A DNA stretch of 64,000 nucleotides. Source: Isoetes taiwanensis (lineage: Eukaryota > Streptophyta > Lycopodiopsida > Isoetales > Isoetaceae). The DNA is taken from NCBI GenBank assembly GCA_021234155.1, contig JAJEKV010000109.1, forward strand, positions 776,252 to 840,251. The letters run 5' to 3'. A program made the translations under genes and the position numbers. Of the stretch, positions 22,012 through 32,476 are shown piece after piece. The notes beneath the pieces are model-generated. The model had not been told where the DNA came from and ran no database searches. It saw only the letters and a program-made list of their open reading frames with translations. Each line of letters opens with the position of its first letter. The stretch's first letter is position 1.

Positions 22012-22115
22012 CGCTTCGTCACGGCTTAGCTCAATGTCATACAAATGGAATTGTTCCTTTTTGACATTTGGCAGATATAGTGCTCTAGCATTTTATATGC
22101 CTGGCTCTTTTATGT
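22012..22115 (-). repeat. Exon-like segment, paralogous to 18228-18330
   Basis: The minus strand reads LPNVKKEQFHLYDIEL and continues as SRDEAQWTIRRWDALCVV without a stop for about 40 more residues to near 21850. This looks coding, but the family is unknown. See the partner entry. Confidence 0.45.
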
Positions 22116-22289
22116 TCATTACCAATTGCTTGAAAAACCTCTTCAATGTGAATTACATTGAATATCTACCCAAAATTTGTACTATTATAAATGTATTTTT
22201 GAATATCCATTTGGCTTTAAAAGGTATGAATTAGTATGGTATATGCTTAGAACCAAATACTTTCATCATTCATACCGAAAAGAATGCTA

Positions 22290-22480
22290 GAACATAAAAA
22301 AGCTACCAGTGCAGACTCTTTAACATGATATTATTGCTAACGGGCACAAAAAAAAGCACAGTGAAGACTCTTTTAACATGATACTATTGTTGATGGGCAT
22401 TCAATACTACTGTGATCTCTTCAAGCTGAATCATGCTAATGGGCACTTAATACCATTGTCTATTCTTCAAGCTAAATTAC
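22290..22480. repeat. Short diverged tandem repeat
   Basis: GACTCTTTAACATGATATTATTG followed by a GGGCA-type motif recurs in diverged form near 22365 and 22420 with steps of about 60 bp. Confidence 0.55.
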
Positions 22481-22483
22481 AAT

Positions 22484-22535
22484 TACAAGAAATTTATCGC
22501 GGCGGCCAAGGTGCCGCGAACATCTCTTTAGTTCC
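22484..22535 (+). repeat. TACAAGAAATTTATCGCGGC repeat, copy 1
   Basis: TACAAGAAATTTATCGCGGC and the GCGGC...GCCGCG hairpin after it recur at 24672 in the same orientation. The TACAAGAAA start is reminiscent of ends of plant CACTA-type elements, but no element body could be delimited. Confidence 0.6.
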
Positions 22536-23673
22536 AAATTTGTGACATCGAATTTAATATGAATGTTTAATCCCTGATAAAAATACTCAACAAAGCAAAA
22601 ATTGTTGCTGATCCTGGCAAATGAAAAACATGAATGACTTCACCATGGCAAAGTGTAAAGCAAATAATGGTTCATAATAATAGCCTTCTCTACTATAGGT
22701 ACATCTGTTACATGTTTTAGTTATACAACAGTGGCTTCACTATAAAGTTAGAACATCTTTTTATTCTCTTTCAAATGTGTTTTAAGTCAAATTCCAAAGG
22801 ATTGCAATTGAGACAACATCGATAATGATGTATTTACTTAAATGTAGATGTCCCCATGAAATGGTATATTGTTCTTTTATCCTTTGAAAAGCTCGTTTAC
22901 AATCAACGTCATCATCCAATCCGAGGGCTGAGATCAAGGATTACCTTTGGTTGATAATGGGACCTCTAAACGCCCTCAACAAATGCATTCATGGCTTATT
23001 CATTCCTGAAGGATTTGATCCGATTGAAGCGAGCAGTTGCACTAAATCAATCAAGCTCATGCCATTGACTATCGGGGTCCCAAATGAACTTGGCCCTCGC
23101 AAGTTTGAGGTGGAAAACCATGCACTGCAAGAAATCTCAGATCTGGGCCCTGCTCCACTAATAGATCGTGATGGACAACTTGGTTTTATAGAATAGTTTG
23201 TTTTTATAATAGATTTAAAGGCAAAAAAAGAAGCTATTGCCATAGAGAGAAGCCTGATACCAAGAGTTAACTACTGCAAAGAAGATCAACATGTTCATGC
23301 TTCTACCGTAGAAATTCTACAAAAATCTAGCATGGTCATTTTCAAGCGCGAGCCGCCTAGCAAAATGAGTATCCGAACCGCAGAAGATTGCGTGACTCTC
23401 TCGCCAGATTGTCCACCGCCACCATCCGCACATAGAGCGTTAAAGTTTTAAGAAGTAATATGTGGAAAGAGGAAAAATTCTAGGAGTCCCTGCGTTGCAC
23501 ATCTGCCATTGAAGCCGAATATCTTAATGCTAAATCCTAAGAGGGAAGAAATGAATCACAAAAACAATTCTTGTGTTGCTTAATCTATTGCATTGTTTTC
23601 TAAAGCCCAGTCCTGTACTGCTTAAAAAAACCGATTTTGAGACTTCAACAAAATTGGTTCTAAGAGAGCTTAC

Positions 23674-23798
23674 CGTTTTATCCATGCCCTCCTCGTTATT
23701 TATGAGCGAGGATTTCAAGTCAGATATGCATTGTTGCACCTTAAGACTAAAATCCTTCATCGCCAGAGGATCACTATTTCTTAAACCCATTAGACAGG
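23674..23798 (-). CDS. Candidate internal exon of an unknown host gene
   Basis: A 125-bp block on the minus strand between an acceptor (CTTGGCGCAG) and a strong donor (ACG/GTAAGC). It reads CLMGLRNSDPLAMKDFSLK, then VQQCISDLKSSLINNEEG and MDKT. The pattern LRxxDPxAMKDF followed by a helical stretch recalls ribosome-biogenesis scaffold proteins, but I cannot assign it safely. A candidate first exon and promoter could lie upstream near 24300-24560. Sequence to the left is AT-rich, as expected of an intron. Confidence 0.42.
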
Positions 23799-24666
23799 CT
23801 GCGCCAAGGTTTTAAATAGCAAGCTTAAAAATAATGCTCACACACACAAGCTAAGAAGAAATGGGAGCAAGCAACGCTTACATTGCAGCAATACATCAAG
23901 CTCTTTGAAACGACTTGAAAGATTCCCCAACAAATCATAAATTAAATCACTGCATAACAGATTAAATATCAGCATGTCCATAAGCTTTTGACATCTATTT
24001 ATTTTTCATAGAAATGTATGCATCTCAGGTGAATAGAGCGGAGAAACAGAGCTAATATATGCCGCACCATAATACGTATTTTGGGATGAAGCCAAATAGA
24101 ATCTGGCGGTGGCACCAAATAAATACCAAACTCGGACATATGTTTGCTTCATGGCAGCCCAAAGATTCAAGAGTCAGATTGGATGGCTATGGCTTCGGAT
24201 TGGATGGCCATGGCATCAAATCGTTATTTTTCAAATATTGGGCAACGTAGCTTCTCCACTGCAAGAAACAACCTCTTTGTTTTACCGTTTTGCCGATGCA
24301 TCGCACCGGATCAAAGCGAGCATTGGATAGAGAAGCGGGATCTCTTTTCGCCTCTTCCTCGGTAGCGAGATTTAACCGCGCACAACATCCAACATCGGCG
24401 GTAGAGAGCGATATGATCCGCCCAATCTAATCCAACATACCTATGTGTTCGTTGCAAACGACGGGGCTTCAACTGAGGTCAAGCATACCCGCCATCGCCA
24501 AACAGCTAGGCGTCCAAGTCGCAGGAGGAGATTCTGAATAGAAAAATTACTTGGCATAAAAATGTGAGATTAGATTGCGTCGCAGAAATATTAGCGAGGG
24601 ACACAAGAAAAAAGGAAAATTACAAACTGCTTTATATATGTAGAGATAAATTTTATGTCAAGCTTA

Positions 24667-24715
24667 GCTAATACAAGAAATTTATCGCGGCGGAGGCCGC
24701 CGCGAACATTTCTCT
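24667..24715 (+). repeat. TACAAGAAATTTATCGCGGC repeat, copy 2
   Basis: Same start as the copy at 22484, followed by the perfect hairpin GCGGCGGAGGCCGCCGC. The two copies are direct, 2.2 kb apart, so they are not the two ends of one inverted-repeat element. Confidence 0.6.
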
Positions 24716-24944
24716 TCAACTATCTCGTCTACATGTCCAAAAACATACATGATTTGGACCTGCATTTTCGCATCTTGTGTTCTAGAAGAAAATAATGTGT
24801 GATTAAGAAGTGAGAACGTAAAGTTATTGCCTTTCCAAACCTGTGAAACTAGACCCATTATATTTATTGACGAACATCTATTAATACGATGTACACACTC
24901 GGATTAGAGATATCTTTGTCTCCCCATGAGTATACGAAATCAAC

Positions 24945-26960
24945 ACCATATAGTATTCCGCTTGAAATCTTATAGTATTTTGCGAATCTTGTTATACAGT
25001 ATAGCAAATTTTGTATTTGCATACCCCACAAACGAGGAACTTTACGTACGGTGTAGATTAAGGAATAAGGGGTGAATATGCCTATCCAACAGCCTCTCGT
25101 TGCCCGTGAGTCACCCCTCGGTGTGAATATGCACCCAAACCAAAGGGGAGGGGGATTTTAGTTTAAATCTTTTGGACCCAATGGTTGTGTTAATTAATGT
25201 CAATGGTAGTTATGTGTTGGTTGTTAATGTCAATGGTTGTTATGTGTTGGTTTTTATGTGTTGAGGGATTTAATTTTTATATGTTGGATGTTAATGGTTT
25301 GTGTGCAAAAAAAAAAAAAATTTACAAAATACTTGCTAGGGTCTAATCTAGCAAATACTATACTTCAAGAACTAAACCTAGTTAGAAATTGAGAATTTGT
25401 CTGTCCTGGTTTAAACCAGGCCCACGTCCTTCATCTGGCATACACATATGGTGAGGTGTTACCCCTAGCATTCTCTAGTAAAAGCCAAATTAAAGGTTCA
25501 CATAGTAGAGGGCTGAGATTCCAAACCCCAAGACTATGCAGCCCCAACGCATTGGCCCAAATACATGATACAGCATTACACCTAGCATTCTCTCGTCAAG
25601 GCCAAATTACTGGTTCACATAGTAGAGGGCTGAGATTCCAAACCCCATGACAATGTAGCCCCAAAGCAGTGGCACAGAATATGGCAAGGCATTACACCAA
25701 GAGTTCTACAACAAGAAATAATTTGTGGGATAAAGGCTGCGCTTAAGGTGTTATTCCCAAGGTAAATTACTAGTTAAAGTCATGTAGAGGGAGTACACAG
25801 TAGGGAGCTGAATCTTCAAACCCCAATACTAAGTAACCCCACACTTGACTCACAGATATATCAACAAAGCGTTGAACGTTTAAATAAATAAATAAACTCT
25901 ACTATAGTGCAATGAACATTTACAGTCAGGGTTTAAATAGACGTGTTTTTTCAAAGTAAATTACTAGTAAAAGTCATGTACTGGGAGCCAATGGTTAGTT
26001 ATGTGTTGGTTGTTAATGTCAATGGTAGTTATGTGTTGGTTGTTAATGTCAATGGTTGTTATGTGTTGGTTGTTATGTGTTGAGGGATTTAATTTTTATA
26101 TGTTGGATGTTAATGGTTTGTGTTGCAAAAAATTTTTTTTACAAAATACTTGCTAGGGTCTAATCTAGCAAATACTATACTTCAAGAACTAAACCTAGTT
26201 AGAAATTGAGAATTTGTCTGTCCTGGTTTAAACCAGGCCCATGTCCTTCATCTGGCATACACATATGGTGAGGTATTACCCCTAGCATTCTCTAGTAAAG
26301 GCCAAATTAAAGGTTCACATAGTAGAGGGCTGAGATTCCAAACCCCAAGACTATGCAGCCCCAAAGCATTGGCCCAAATACATGATACAGCATTACACGT
26401 AGCATTCTCTCGTCAAGGCCAAATTACTGGTTCACATAGTAGAGGGCTGAGATTCCAAACCCCATGACAATGTAGCCCCAAAGCAAAGGGTGGCATAATG
26501 AGAATATGGCAAGGCATTACACCAAGAATTCTACAACAGTAAATAATTTGTGGGATAAGCTGCCGCAAGGTGTTATTCCCAAGGTAAATTACTAGTTAAA
26601 GTCATGTAGAGGGAGTACACAGTAGGGAGCTGAATCTTCAAACCCCAATACTAAGTAACCCCACACTTGACTCTGGGATATATATCAACAAAGCATTGAA
26701 CGTTTAAATAAATAAATAAACTCTACTATAGTGCAATGAACATTTAGAGTCGGGGTTTAAATAGACGCGTTTTTTTTTGAGTAAATTACTAGTAAAAGTC
26801 ATGTACTGGGAGCCAATGGTAGTTATGTGTTGGTTGTTAATGTCAATGGTAGTTATGTGTTGGTTGTTAATGTCAATGGTTGTTATGTGTTGGTTGTTAT
26901 GTGTTGAGGGATTTAATTTTGGCCCTCCCTTCGGGGCCTTAGGGATGTCCCCCTCCCCTC
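24945..26960 (+). repeat. Dispersed repeat R1, expanded by an internal tandem duplication of about 820 bp
   Basis: The head (TATACAGTATAGCAAA, then CACAAACGAGG) and body (GAATATGCACCCAAACCAAA at 25118) match the other R1 copies. After the body, an 0.8-kb unit starting CAATGGTAGTTATGTGTTGG occurs at 25201, 25989 and, partially, 26813. Each full unit contains CCTGGTTTAAACCAGG, a perfect palindrome, and about 125-bp subrepeats with GAGGGCTGAGATTCCAAACC. The third copy ends at GGCCCTCCCTTCGGGGCCTT, which resembles the tail seen at 55812. So the expansion sits inside a repeat whose own ends flank it. It is non-coding. Confidence 0.85.
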
Positions 26961-27590
26961 TCGGGTGACAAAAATTTTAGAATTCAAACCGGAAAAAAAA
27001 CTAGAATTCATTTGAGGCTTTCATCACTGTAGCTTTTGAATTTCATCACAATAAAACAAATAAAACATAAGTAAAATTTACCATAAAGATAGAGCAGATT
27101 GATCCTATTATTACGAGAAAGTCATAAAGTTTGCAACACCCATACACAAACATTTTTCAACCTGGAATTTAACAAAGTGACCTTTGGCATCCATGGATTC
27201 TTGTGGTGAGAAACCAAAGTGGGAAACTTTTTCGCTTGTTAGCACAAGGATCTAGAAGCCTTGGAATTTGCTTAATAACTGCCTCAAAATCTAAAAATGC
27301 ATGGTAATTTTTTGCAAGCTTCATTCGGAATGAGCCATAAAACAATATCCAATAGCACAATCATGTATTAATCAAATTTGGTAGGATGTGAAAGCCTACC
27401 AAACCCCTGAAAAAAACTGCTGTTGTTTTAGCGTAGATAACTTAACCAAATATATCCATATCATACACTATCAAAAAGATATCGGATAGAGCTTTCCAAC
27501 GCAATAAAAATTATCTCAAACAGAGCTCTAGATCGAAAGTTATAATAAGAAATGTGTTGCCGGCGGGGAAACTGCACTACATGCGCCCTT
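26961..27590. other. AT-rich sequence without recognised gene
   Basis: I see no protein-like frame and no element ends. Confidence 0.4.
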
Positions 27591-27735
27591 CATGTGCCCA
27601 TTATGCACCACACACACAAAACGAGGGCTTTTGTTGTGAGCCATTGGTTGTTGACCATTATGCACCACACGCACAAAAAAAAGGGCTTTTGTTGTGAGCC
27701 ATTGGTTGTTGACCATTGAAAAAAAAAGGGCTAAA
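27590..27735. repeat. Tandem repeat of about 65 bp, two and a part copies
   Basis: CCATTATGCACCACAC, then AGGGCTTTTGTTGTGAGCCA and TTGGTTGTTGA, are repeated head to tail; a third, partial unit ends near 27735. Confidence 0.9.
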
Positions 27736-27737
27736 AT

Positions 27738-27872
27738 CAATGGCTCAGAAATGGTGCACTCTAGATGTACGCACTAGTACATCCATTTGAATATATCACG
27801 GAATCATGGGAAAACCTTAGTGAAAAGCGTACAAAAACACAAAGAAAACCCCCTGTTATTATGCTACATATT
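27738..27872 (+). repeat. Dispersed repeat R2, copy 1
   Basis: GGCTCAGAAATGGTGCACTC and the following 130 bases match 43305-43440 in diverged form, including GAATATxxCGGxGAAATCAT-like and CCCCxTGTTATTxTGCTA-like blocks. The nature of the repeat is unknown. Confidence 0.65.
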
Positions 27873-28920
27873 TGGAACTATAAATGGTTCGTAGATAGCA
27901 TTCGATGTGACGAATTTCTAACAACACGTATATGTTGTTATATTAATCTAGTTCTTAGACGTTAAACCAGCAAGGCTAGTGTTGCAAAATAGTGGTCTAA
28001 AGCTTTTCTTAGTTTTTTCAATGATTCCTTGATGTCTTATAGATCATTACAACTTTCCTATTCAAACAACTCAAATCTCCCTTCCCTTTGAATTCCTCTC
28101 ACCCCATGTCCAAGACTTCCCAGATGCAAGCCCTTGTTGAAAAATGTTGCTAAATTATTTCATTATCTACATTTTTCTCTAACTTATTATACGTCTAGAG
28201 TAACAAAATTTAAGTGCATATGATACTTGGTGCAAAACTTATCGCTGTTAGTGTTGGACGTGTTTTTCCACTTGCATGTGTAAATAGATGGCTGCAATTA
28301 GAACATATAGCCTAGAGATCTTTGATTGTTGTTTCGGATTTTCTATCAACTTTGAAATATTTATAGGTCGAACCTAGTAAGAATGCCCATACTTGAGAAC
28401 CTAGTATAAACAAAAAGGGACAACCACATAGTCGAGTTTGATTCCACCAGTAGATTAATGCCTAGACAAACAGAAGACCAAGGGCGTCTGGACGCCAATA
28501 ATCTGACCTTTTGAAAAGGGATGTTGATTCTAGGGTGAGAATTTGTATACGGCCATGATCTCTTCCAATGATTTGGGAACTGATATTGCAAGAGAATATA
28601 CTTTGAATTTTTATGGCAGGTAATTCTAATAGGTAAAAGTATGGACGTCCATGCATCCATACTGTGGGCGCAATAGATTAACAAACAAACAGAAAAATAC
28701 ACAAAACATATGTGGTCCCATGTATGGTACATAAAAACACGACAAAGATGTATGTATGGACATGATGTACGTGTCAACAAATTATAGGTGATCATAGAAC
28801 CAATGGAAGAAGAGGATTCCTGGTGATTTTGAGAATCTATAATCCGGTCAGTGACAGCCTGTAAATTTAGGAAGCCTCTTTCCGACGCCGACAATTCGTA
28901 TGTTGTAGACCTTGATGTAT
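27873..28920. other. AT-rich sequence without convincing gene
   Basis: A 200-residue open frame on the minus strand (28963-28361) starts inside a LINE tail and has no family features. I consider it chance. Confidence 0.4.
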
Positions 28921-28921
28921 A

Positions 28922-30877
28922 AGAATAGAATAGAATAGTTTTTTTATCGTCCACTGAGACCAATCGGCCTATGGGACCCAGAAAAGAAGCAACAAACTTA
29001 TTACTTGTCCGGGTAAAACCCCCCGCCCAAGGGTTTCGAGGGAAAAACCGCGGGCAAGAATAAGAATGTCATAAACCGCATAAGTATACATCATCATGAA
29101 ATAAATGTGTATGTACATGTCAAGCGTGTGCCGAGGACATAGCTGATCTCGCATGTCCATGACCTCCCTCGGTATGATCCTAGCATCCGTGCACGGATGC
29201 CGTGCTCAATGTCACATGTAGCGGTGGCGGGCCCGACCAACTCAAAGATAGCGTCCGGATTTGATCATATGCTGGGCAACTTTGAAGGGTATGAGATTCA
29301 TCCTCAATGACTCCCATTTGGCAAAGATTGACGAGGCACGGCCCCGGCGTGGCTCACCAATCCATCTCGCCTGTCTCAATTCGAAGATGATGTGCCCCCG
29401 TCGCGAATGGAGGCAATGAGTCCGCGTCTTTTCATGGGCAAGTGGGTGCGCAGTAGCATTGTGGGCCTCGTTCCAATGTGGGATTTATGTGGTATTTGGT
29501 AGTGTCTTTGTCTTGACTGTTCAAGGGCTGGCATCCCAAAGCTTGCTGATGAAGCAAGCATCAAGATATTGCCTCAAGCTATGGCGATCTGCCTCTGTTT
29601 GCACATGTATGCACCTGTGCTCCTGCACATTCCATCTAGCCATCCATTGAGCTCTCTTTTCCCTCCAGCAGGCCTTGAGGCGTTGTGGCCCCATTGCCAT
29701 GATATAAGCTAGTTTTGGGAGACGAGCATCGTCCATGTTGACCACCTTCTGAAAATAGACAATGTGGCGATCAAGGGCAGCCCTCGAAAGAGGCAAGAAT
29801 CACATTTCCCGCAGTAGAATTTGATATGGGACTGTGGACTTCACCCCTAGTGCTCGTACCAAGAAGGCTTTTCGCACTTTTTGCTCCAAGTCATTCCAAG
29901 TAGCGAGGGATACTCTTTGGGCCCCATACTTCCACCCCGTATAAAAGGACGGGCTCCACTAAGACTTTGAGCAGTGTGGTGATGGGTCCAATCATACAAC
30001 TCCGCTCTATGACTATTGTTTTGCATTGCATATAGTGCTTTCCAGCCCGCCGTAACTCGTAGCCGTATGGATGTGTCCCAGTGCATAGTAGACGGAAACT
30101 CCACTCCCAAATATTTGTATGTGGATGCTACTTCCACATTCTGCCCTCGGTAACGGAAGGAGGGGATCCTCGGCTGTCGTGAAGATGATATGAAAACCAC
30201 CTTAGTCTTGGCCAAGTTGACGCGCATATCAGTCGCTTGACAAAATGTGTCCAGGGCATCGAGATGTCGTTGCATGTCTGCTGGTGTGTAAGCTAGGAGG
30301 TCCACATCATCAGCATATATTAACTGCTTGATGATCTGGTAGAGAAGGTGAGCCCCGTCGCCCCCATTATCAGCAAACGCCAGCTCTCCAATTGATCAAT
30401 GTAAAGCCCAAACAATGTTGGGGAGAGAGGGCATCCCTGGCGAACCCCGATACTACTATCAAATGGTTGGCTTGTCGGGCGCAACCGGCCGAGCATCTTT
30501 CATAAAGCACATTAATCTTTGCATTTCGCAAATCTACCGGAACCCCCAGCTGTCGCAATCTTGCCCATAGTTTTTCCCGAGGCACAGTGTCAAATGCCTT
30601 TGCAAAATCCACGAAGCAACAATATAGATCCTGACGGCGGTTCCTGCTGTCTTCAACCAGAGCTCGCAATGTGAAGATGTGGTCAATGGTTGAGTGTCGG
30701 GGTTCGAATCCGCACGGGTGAGGGCCCGTGATCTGGCCGCCTCTGCCCGGCCCGTCAACCGGCCGCTTTCGAGAATCCCAAAGAAGCAATTTTGCAAAAC
30801 ACTGAACTGACCATGATTGTTCGGTAATTGGCTGGGCAGTGCGGGTCACCTGCCTTATAGATGGGAACAACTCTGCT
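28922..30877 (-). mobile_element. 5'-truncated LINE, family B (ATTCT tail)
   Basis: On the minus strand the 3' end is TGGGTCCCATAGGCCGATTG, then CAGTGGACGATAAAAAAA and a (CTATT)n tail (28937-28922). The same end is seen at 35950-36055 in plus orientation. Upstream is about 1.9 kb of ORF2: reverse transcriptase and the following C-terminal region. The 5' end lies at about 30877, directly against the hairpin at 30878. No target-site duplication was identified. Confidence 0.9.
29500..30877 (-). pseudogene. LINE ORF2: reverse transcriptase and C-terminus, broken
   Basis: Fragments in order on the minus strand: RVVPIYKAGDPHCPANYRTI (fingers, about 30870), STIDHIFTLRALVEDSRN, CCFVDFAKAFDTVPREKLWA (motif A with catalytic Asp), then LIYADDVDLLAYTPADM near 30320 (motif C, YADD intact), MRVNLAKTKVVFISSS and TYKYLGVEF. 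The frame changes near 30370 and 29840 and stops occur after that. C-terminal frame 29796-29521 contains VNMDDARLPKLAYIMAM and WMARWNVQEHRC. There is no endonuclease. Confidence 0.92.
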
Positions 30878-30979
30878 GGAATGTTCACTTATGTGACATT
30901 CCTGGCATGGAAACCATGCCGACGCCGTTAGGTGGAGGCATGGTTGACATGCTAGGAATGTCACATAAGTGAACATTCC
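30878..30979. repeat. Hairpin 1: 43-bp arms, 40 of 43 paired
   Basis: Arm 30878-30920 starts GGAATGTTCACTTATGTGAC. Arm 30937-30979 is its reverse complement except at three positions. The loop is 16 bases. It begins exactly where the family B LINE ends. Possibilities are a small foldback transposon or a young inverted duplication able to make a miRNA-like precursor. Confidence 0.92.
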
Positions 30980-31162
30980 CGTTACGTGGAACCCAAATAG
31001 AAAATATTCTGCACAGAGCTTTTACTTTCTTTTTTGATCCCACTTCAGCTTTGATGATGGCTTCATCGGCTTCTGCCCATCGGCTTCAGCTCTAACAATG
31101 GTTTGGAGGCGCAGGTGTGCTCATTTCTTGCTAAGATCTTGCTAAAAACAAGGTTTTCCAGA

Positions 31163-31268
31163 GTTCTTGAGCTGTTGGAGTCGGATCTTGACATGTAACA
31201 GAGACTTAGCTGCCGGTTCTTGAGCTGTCGGAGTCGGATCTTGACATGTAACAGGGACTTACCTACTG
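31163..31268. repeat. 53-bp tandem duplication
   Basis: GTTCTTGAGCTGTTGGAGTC and GGATCTTGACATGTAACAG recur after 53 bases with only a few substitutions. Confidence 0.9.
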
Positions 31269-31495
31269 GATCTTGAGTTGCTGCAGGGCAAGGCGAAACC
31301 ATAGCGGCAGGGCAAGAAAGGGCAGAATGTAACCTAAATTGCAAAGAAGAGCAGAATGTTACGGAATGTCACATAAATCCAGAATGTTGACTAGAATGTT
31401 GAGTAAACATAGATTCCGGGATTGAATTTTTGCCACGTGGCTAACACTCATTAGACGAGAAGGCAGAATATTTTCTATTTGGTTTTTACGTGATA

Positions 31496-31618
31496 TAGAA
31501 CGGAATGGGGGAAGGCATTCTTGCTTCCCCCTGACCTGCAGAATCCGGTCACGGTCACGGCGCTCCCGGATTCTGCAGGTCAGGGGGAAGCAAGAATGCC
31601 TGACCCCATTCCGTTCTA
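31496..31618. repeat. Hairpin 2: 53-bp arms, 51 of 53 paired
   Basis: Arm 31496-31548 begins TAGAACGGAATGGGG and runs to GCAGAATCCGG. Arm 31566-31618 is its reverse complement apart from two adjacent positions. The loop is 17 bases. Related pieces (CTTACCTTGACGT, GGATTCTACAGGT) lie just to the right, at 31640-31730. Confidence 0.94.
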
Positions 31619-31739
31619 CGACGTCAAGGTAAGATGAAAACCGGATTCTACAGGTTTGCTCAAGCCATTTGCCATTCTGCTGAAGAATGATCCAAGAAAC
31701 AGACGAAATGCGCATCCACTTACCTTGACGTTATACTAT

Positions 31740-32467
31740 TCACAACCACACTATTCCTTCTGGCAGTGGCTCTTTATCGTGGCACATTCTATATTCATGC
31801 GAACCTTAGCCCTGCATACTCGGCTGCGGACAATCAGATCGGACCTGCTCCTTCGCTGGGCTAGCAAAATCTGGCCCCTTTTCACTTTAGAGAAAATAGC
31901 TTCTATTTAGTTATCTCCTTCTTTTAGAGGCGACCAGATCTTCTATTTTTCTTCAGAATCTTGCTACAGATTTCCTACTTTACATCATATCTTCCTCAAA
32001 AAAACCTTTTTCAATATATTAGAGGGGCTGCGGCCATCTAATAAAGCCGAGAAGAGTCATTTACAGGCCATTTGGTAAAATATGCGGCCATCTATCGCTG
32101 GAAGGGCCGAATCCACATCTGGCTTACCTTTTTTCCTTTTTTACAGACCTTATATATTCGAGTCATCTGCTTGCTATCTGAAACAGCTCTGTGATGGCGG
32201 GATTGATCCTGTTAGCGATTAATCCGGCTGCTATAAGAAGAATGATCCTGTTCGTGATTAATCCAGCTCCTAAGCCTTTGTGCACTTCGTTTGCCCAAAT
32301 GTAAAGCAACGAAAAAGGAGCCCTATGCATTCAACAATGGCAGAATATAAATTGCAGATTCGGCTACAGTTTAGCCCTGCAAATTCGGCTGCAAGGCTGA
32401 TCAATCGGCCTCACTAGACAGGCCATTCGTTAAACGCGACCCTTTCATTAGGGCTATTTTACCTTGA
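31740..32467. other. No gene recognised
   Basis: Unassigned sequence up to the MULE target duplication, without a protein-like frame or element ends. Confidence 0.4.
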
Positions 32468-32476
32468 AGATAAGAT
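32468..32476. other. Target-site duplication, left (AGATAAGAT)
   Basis: Exact match to 39127-39135 at the other end. Nine bases is the Mutator standard. Confidence 0.93.

Noticed and set aside
22951-23196. 81-residue plus-strand frame (MIMGPLNALNKCIHGLF)
   Set aside because: It is fairly protein-like, but I found no splice sites, homologous copy or linked exon. The opposite strand is also open, so strand cannot be chosen.
25456-25650. Repetitive protein-like frame with SHSRGLRFQTP repeats
   Set aside because: The periodicity comes from the 125-bp subrepeats. The frame is short and not kept in the second copy.
26777-26968. MVVMCWLL repeat peptide
   Set aside because: It translates the GTTATGTGTTGG minisatellite.
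28361-28963. 200-residue open frame on the minus strand
   Set aside because: It begins in the family B LINE tail and runs into AT-rich sequence. The composition is random and no motif is seen.
30878-31618. Rho-independent terminators
   Set aside because: The hairpins are too long, lack a U-tract in a bacterial context, and the DNA is eukaryotic.
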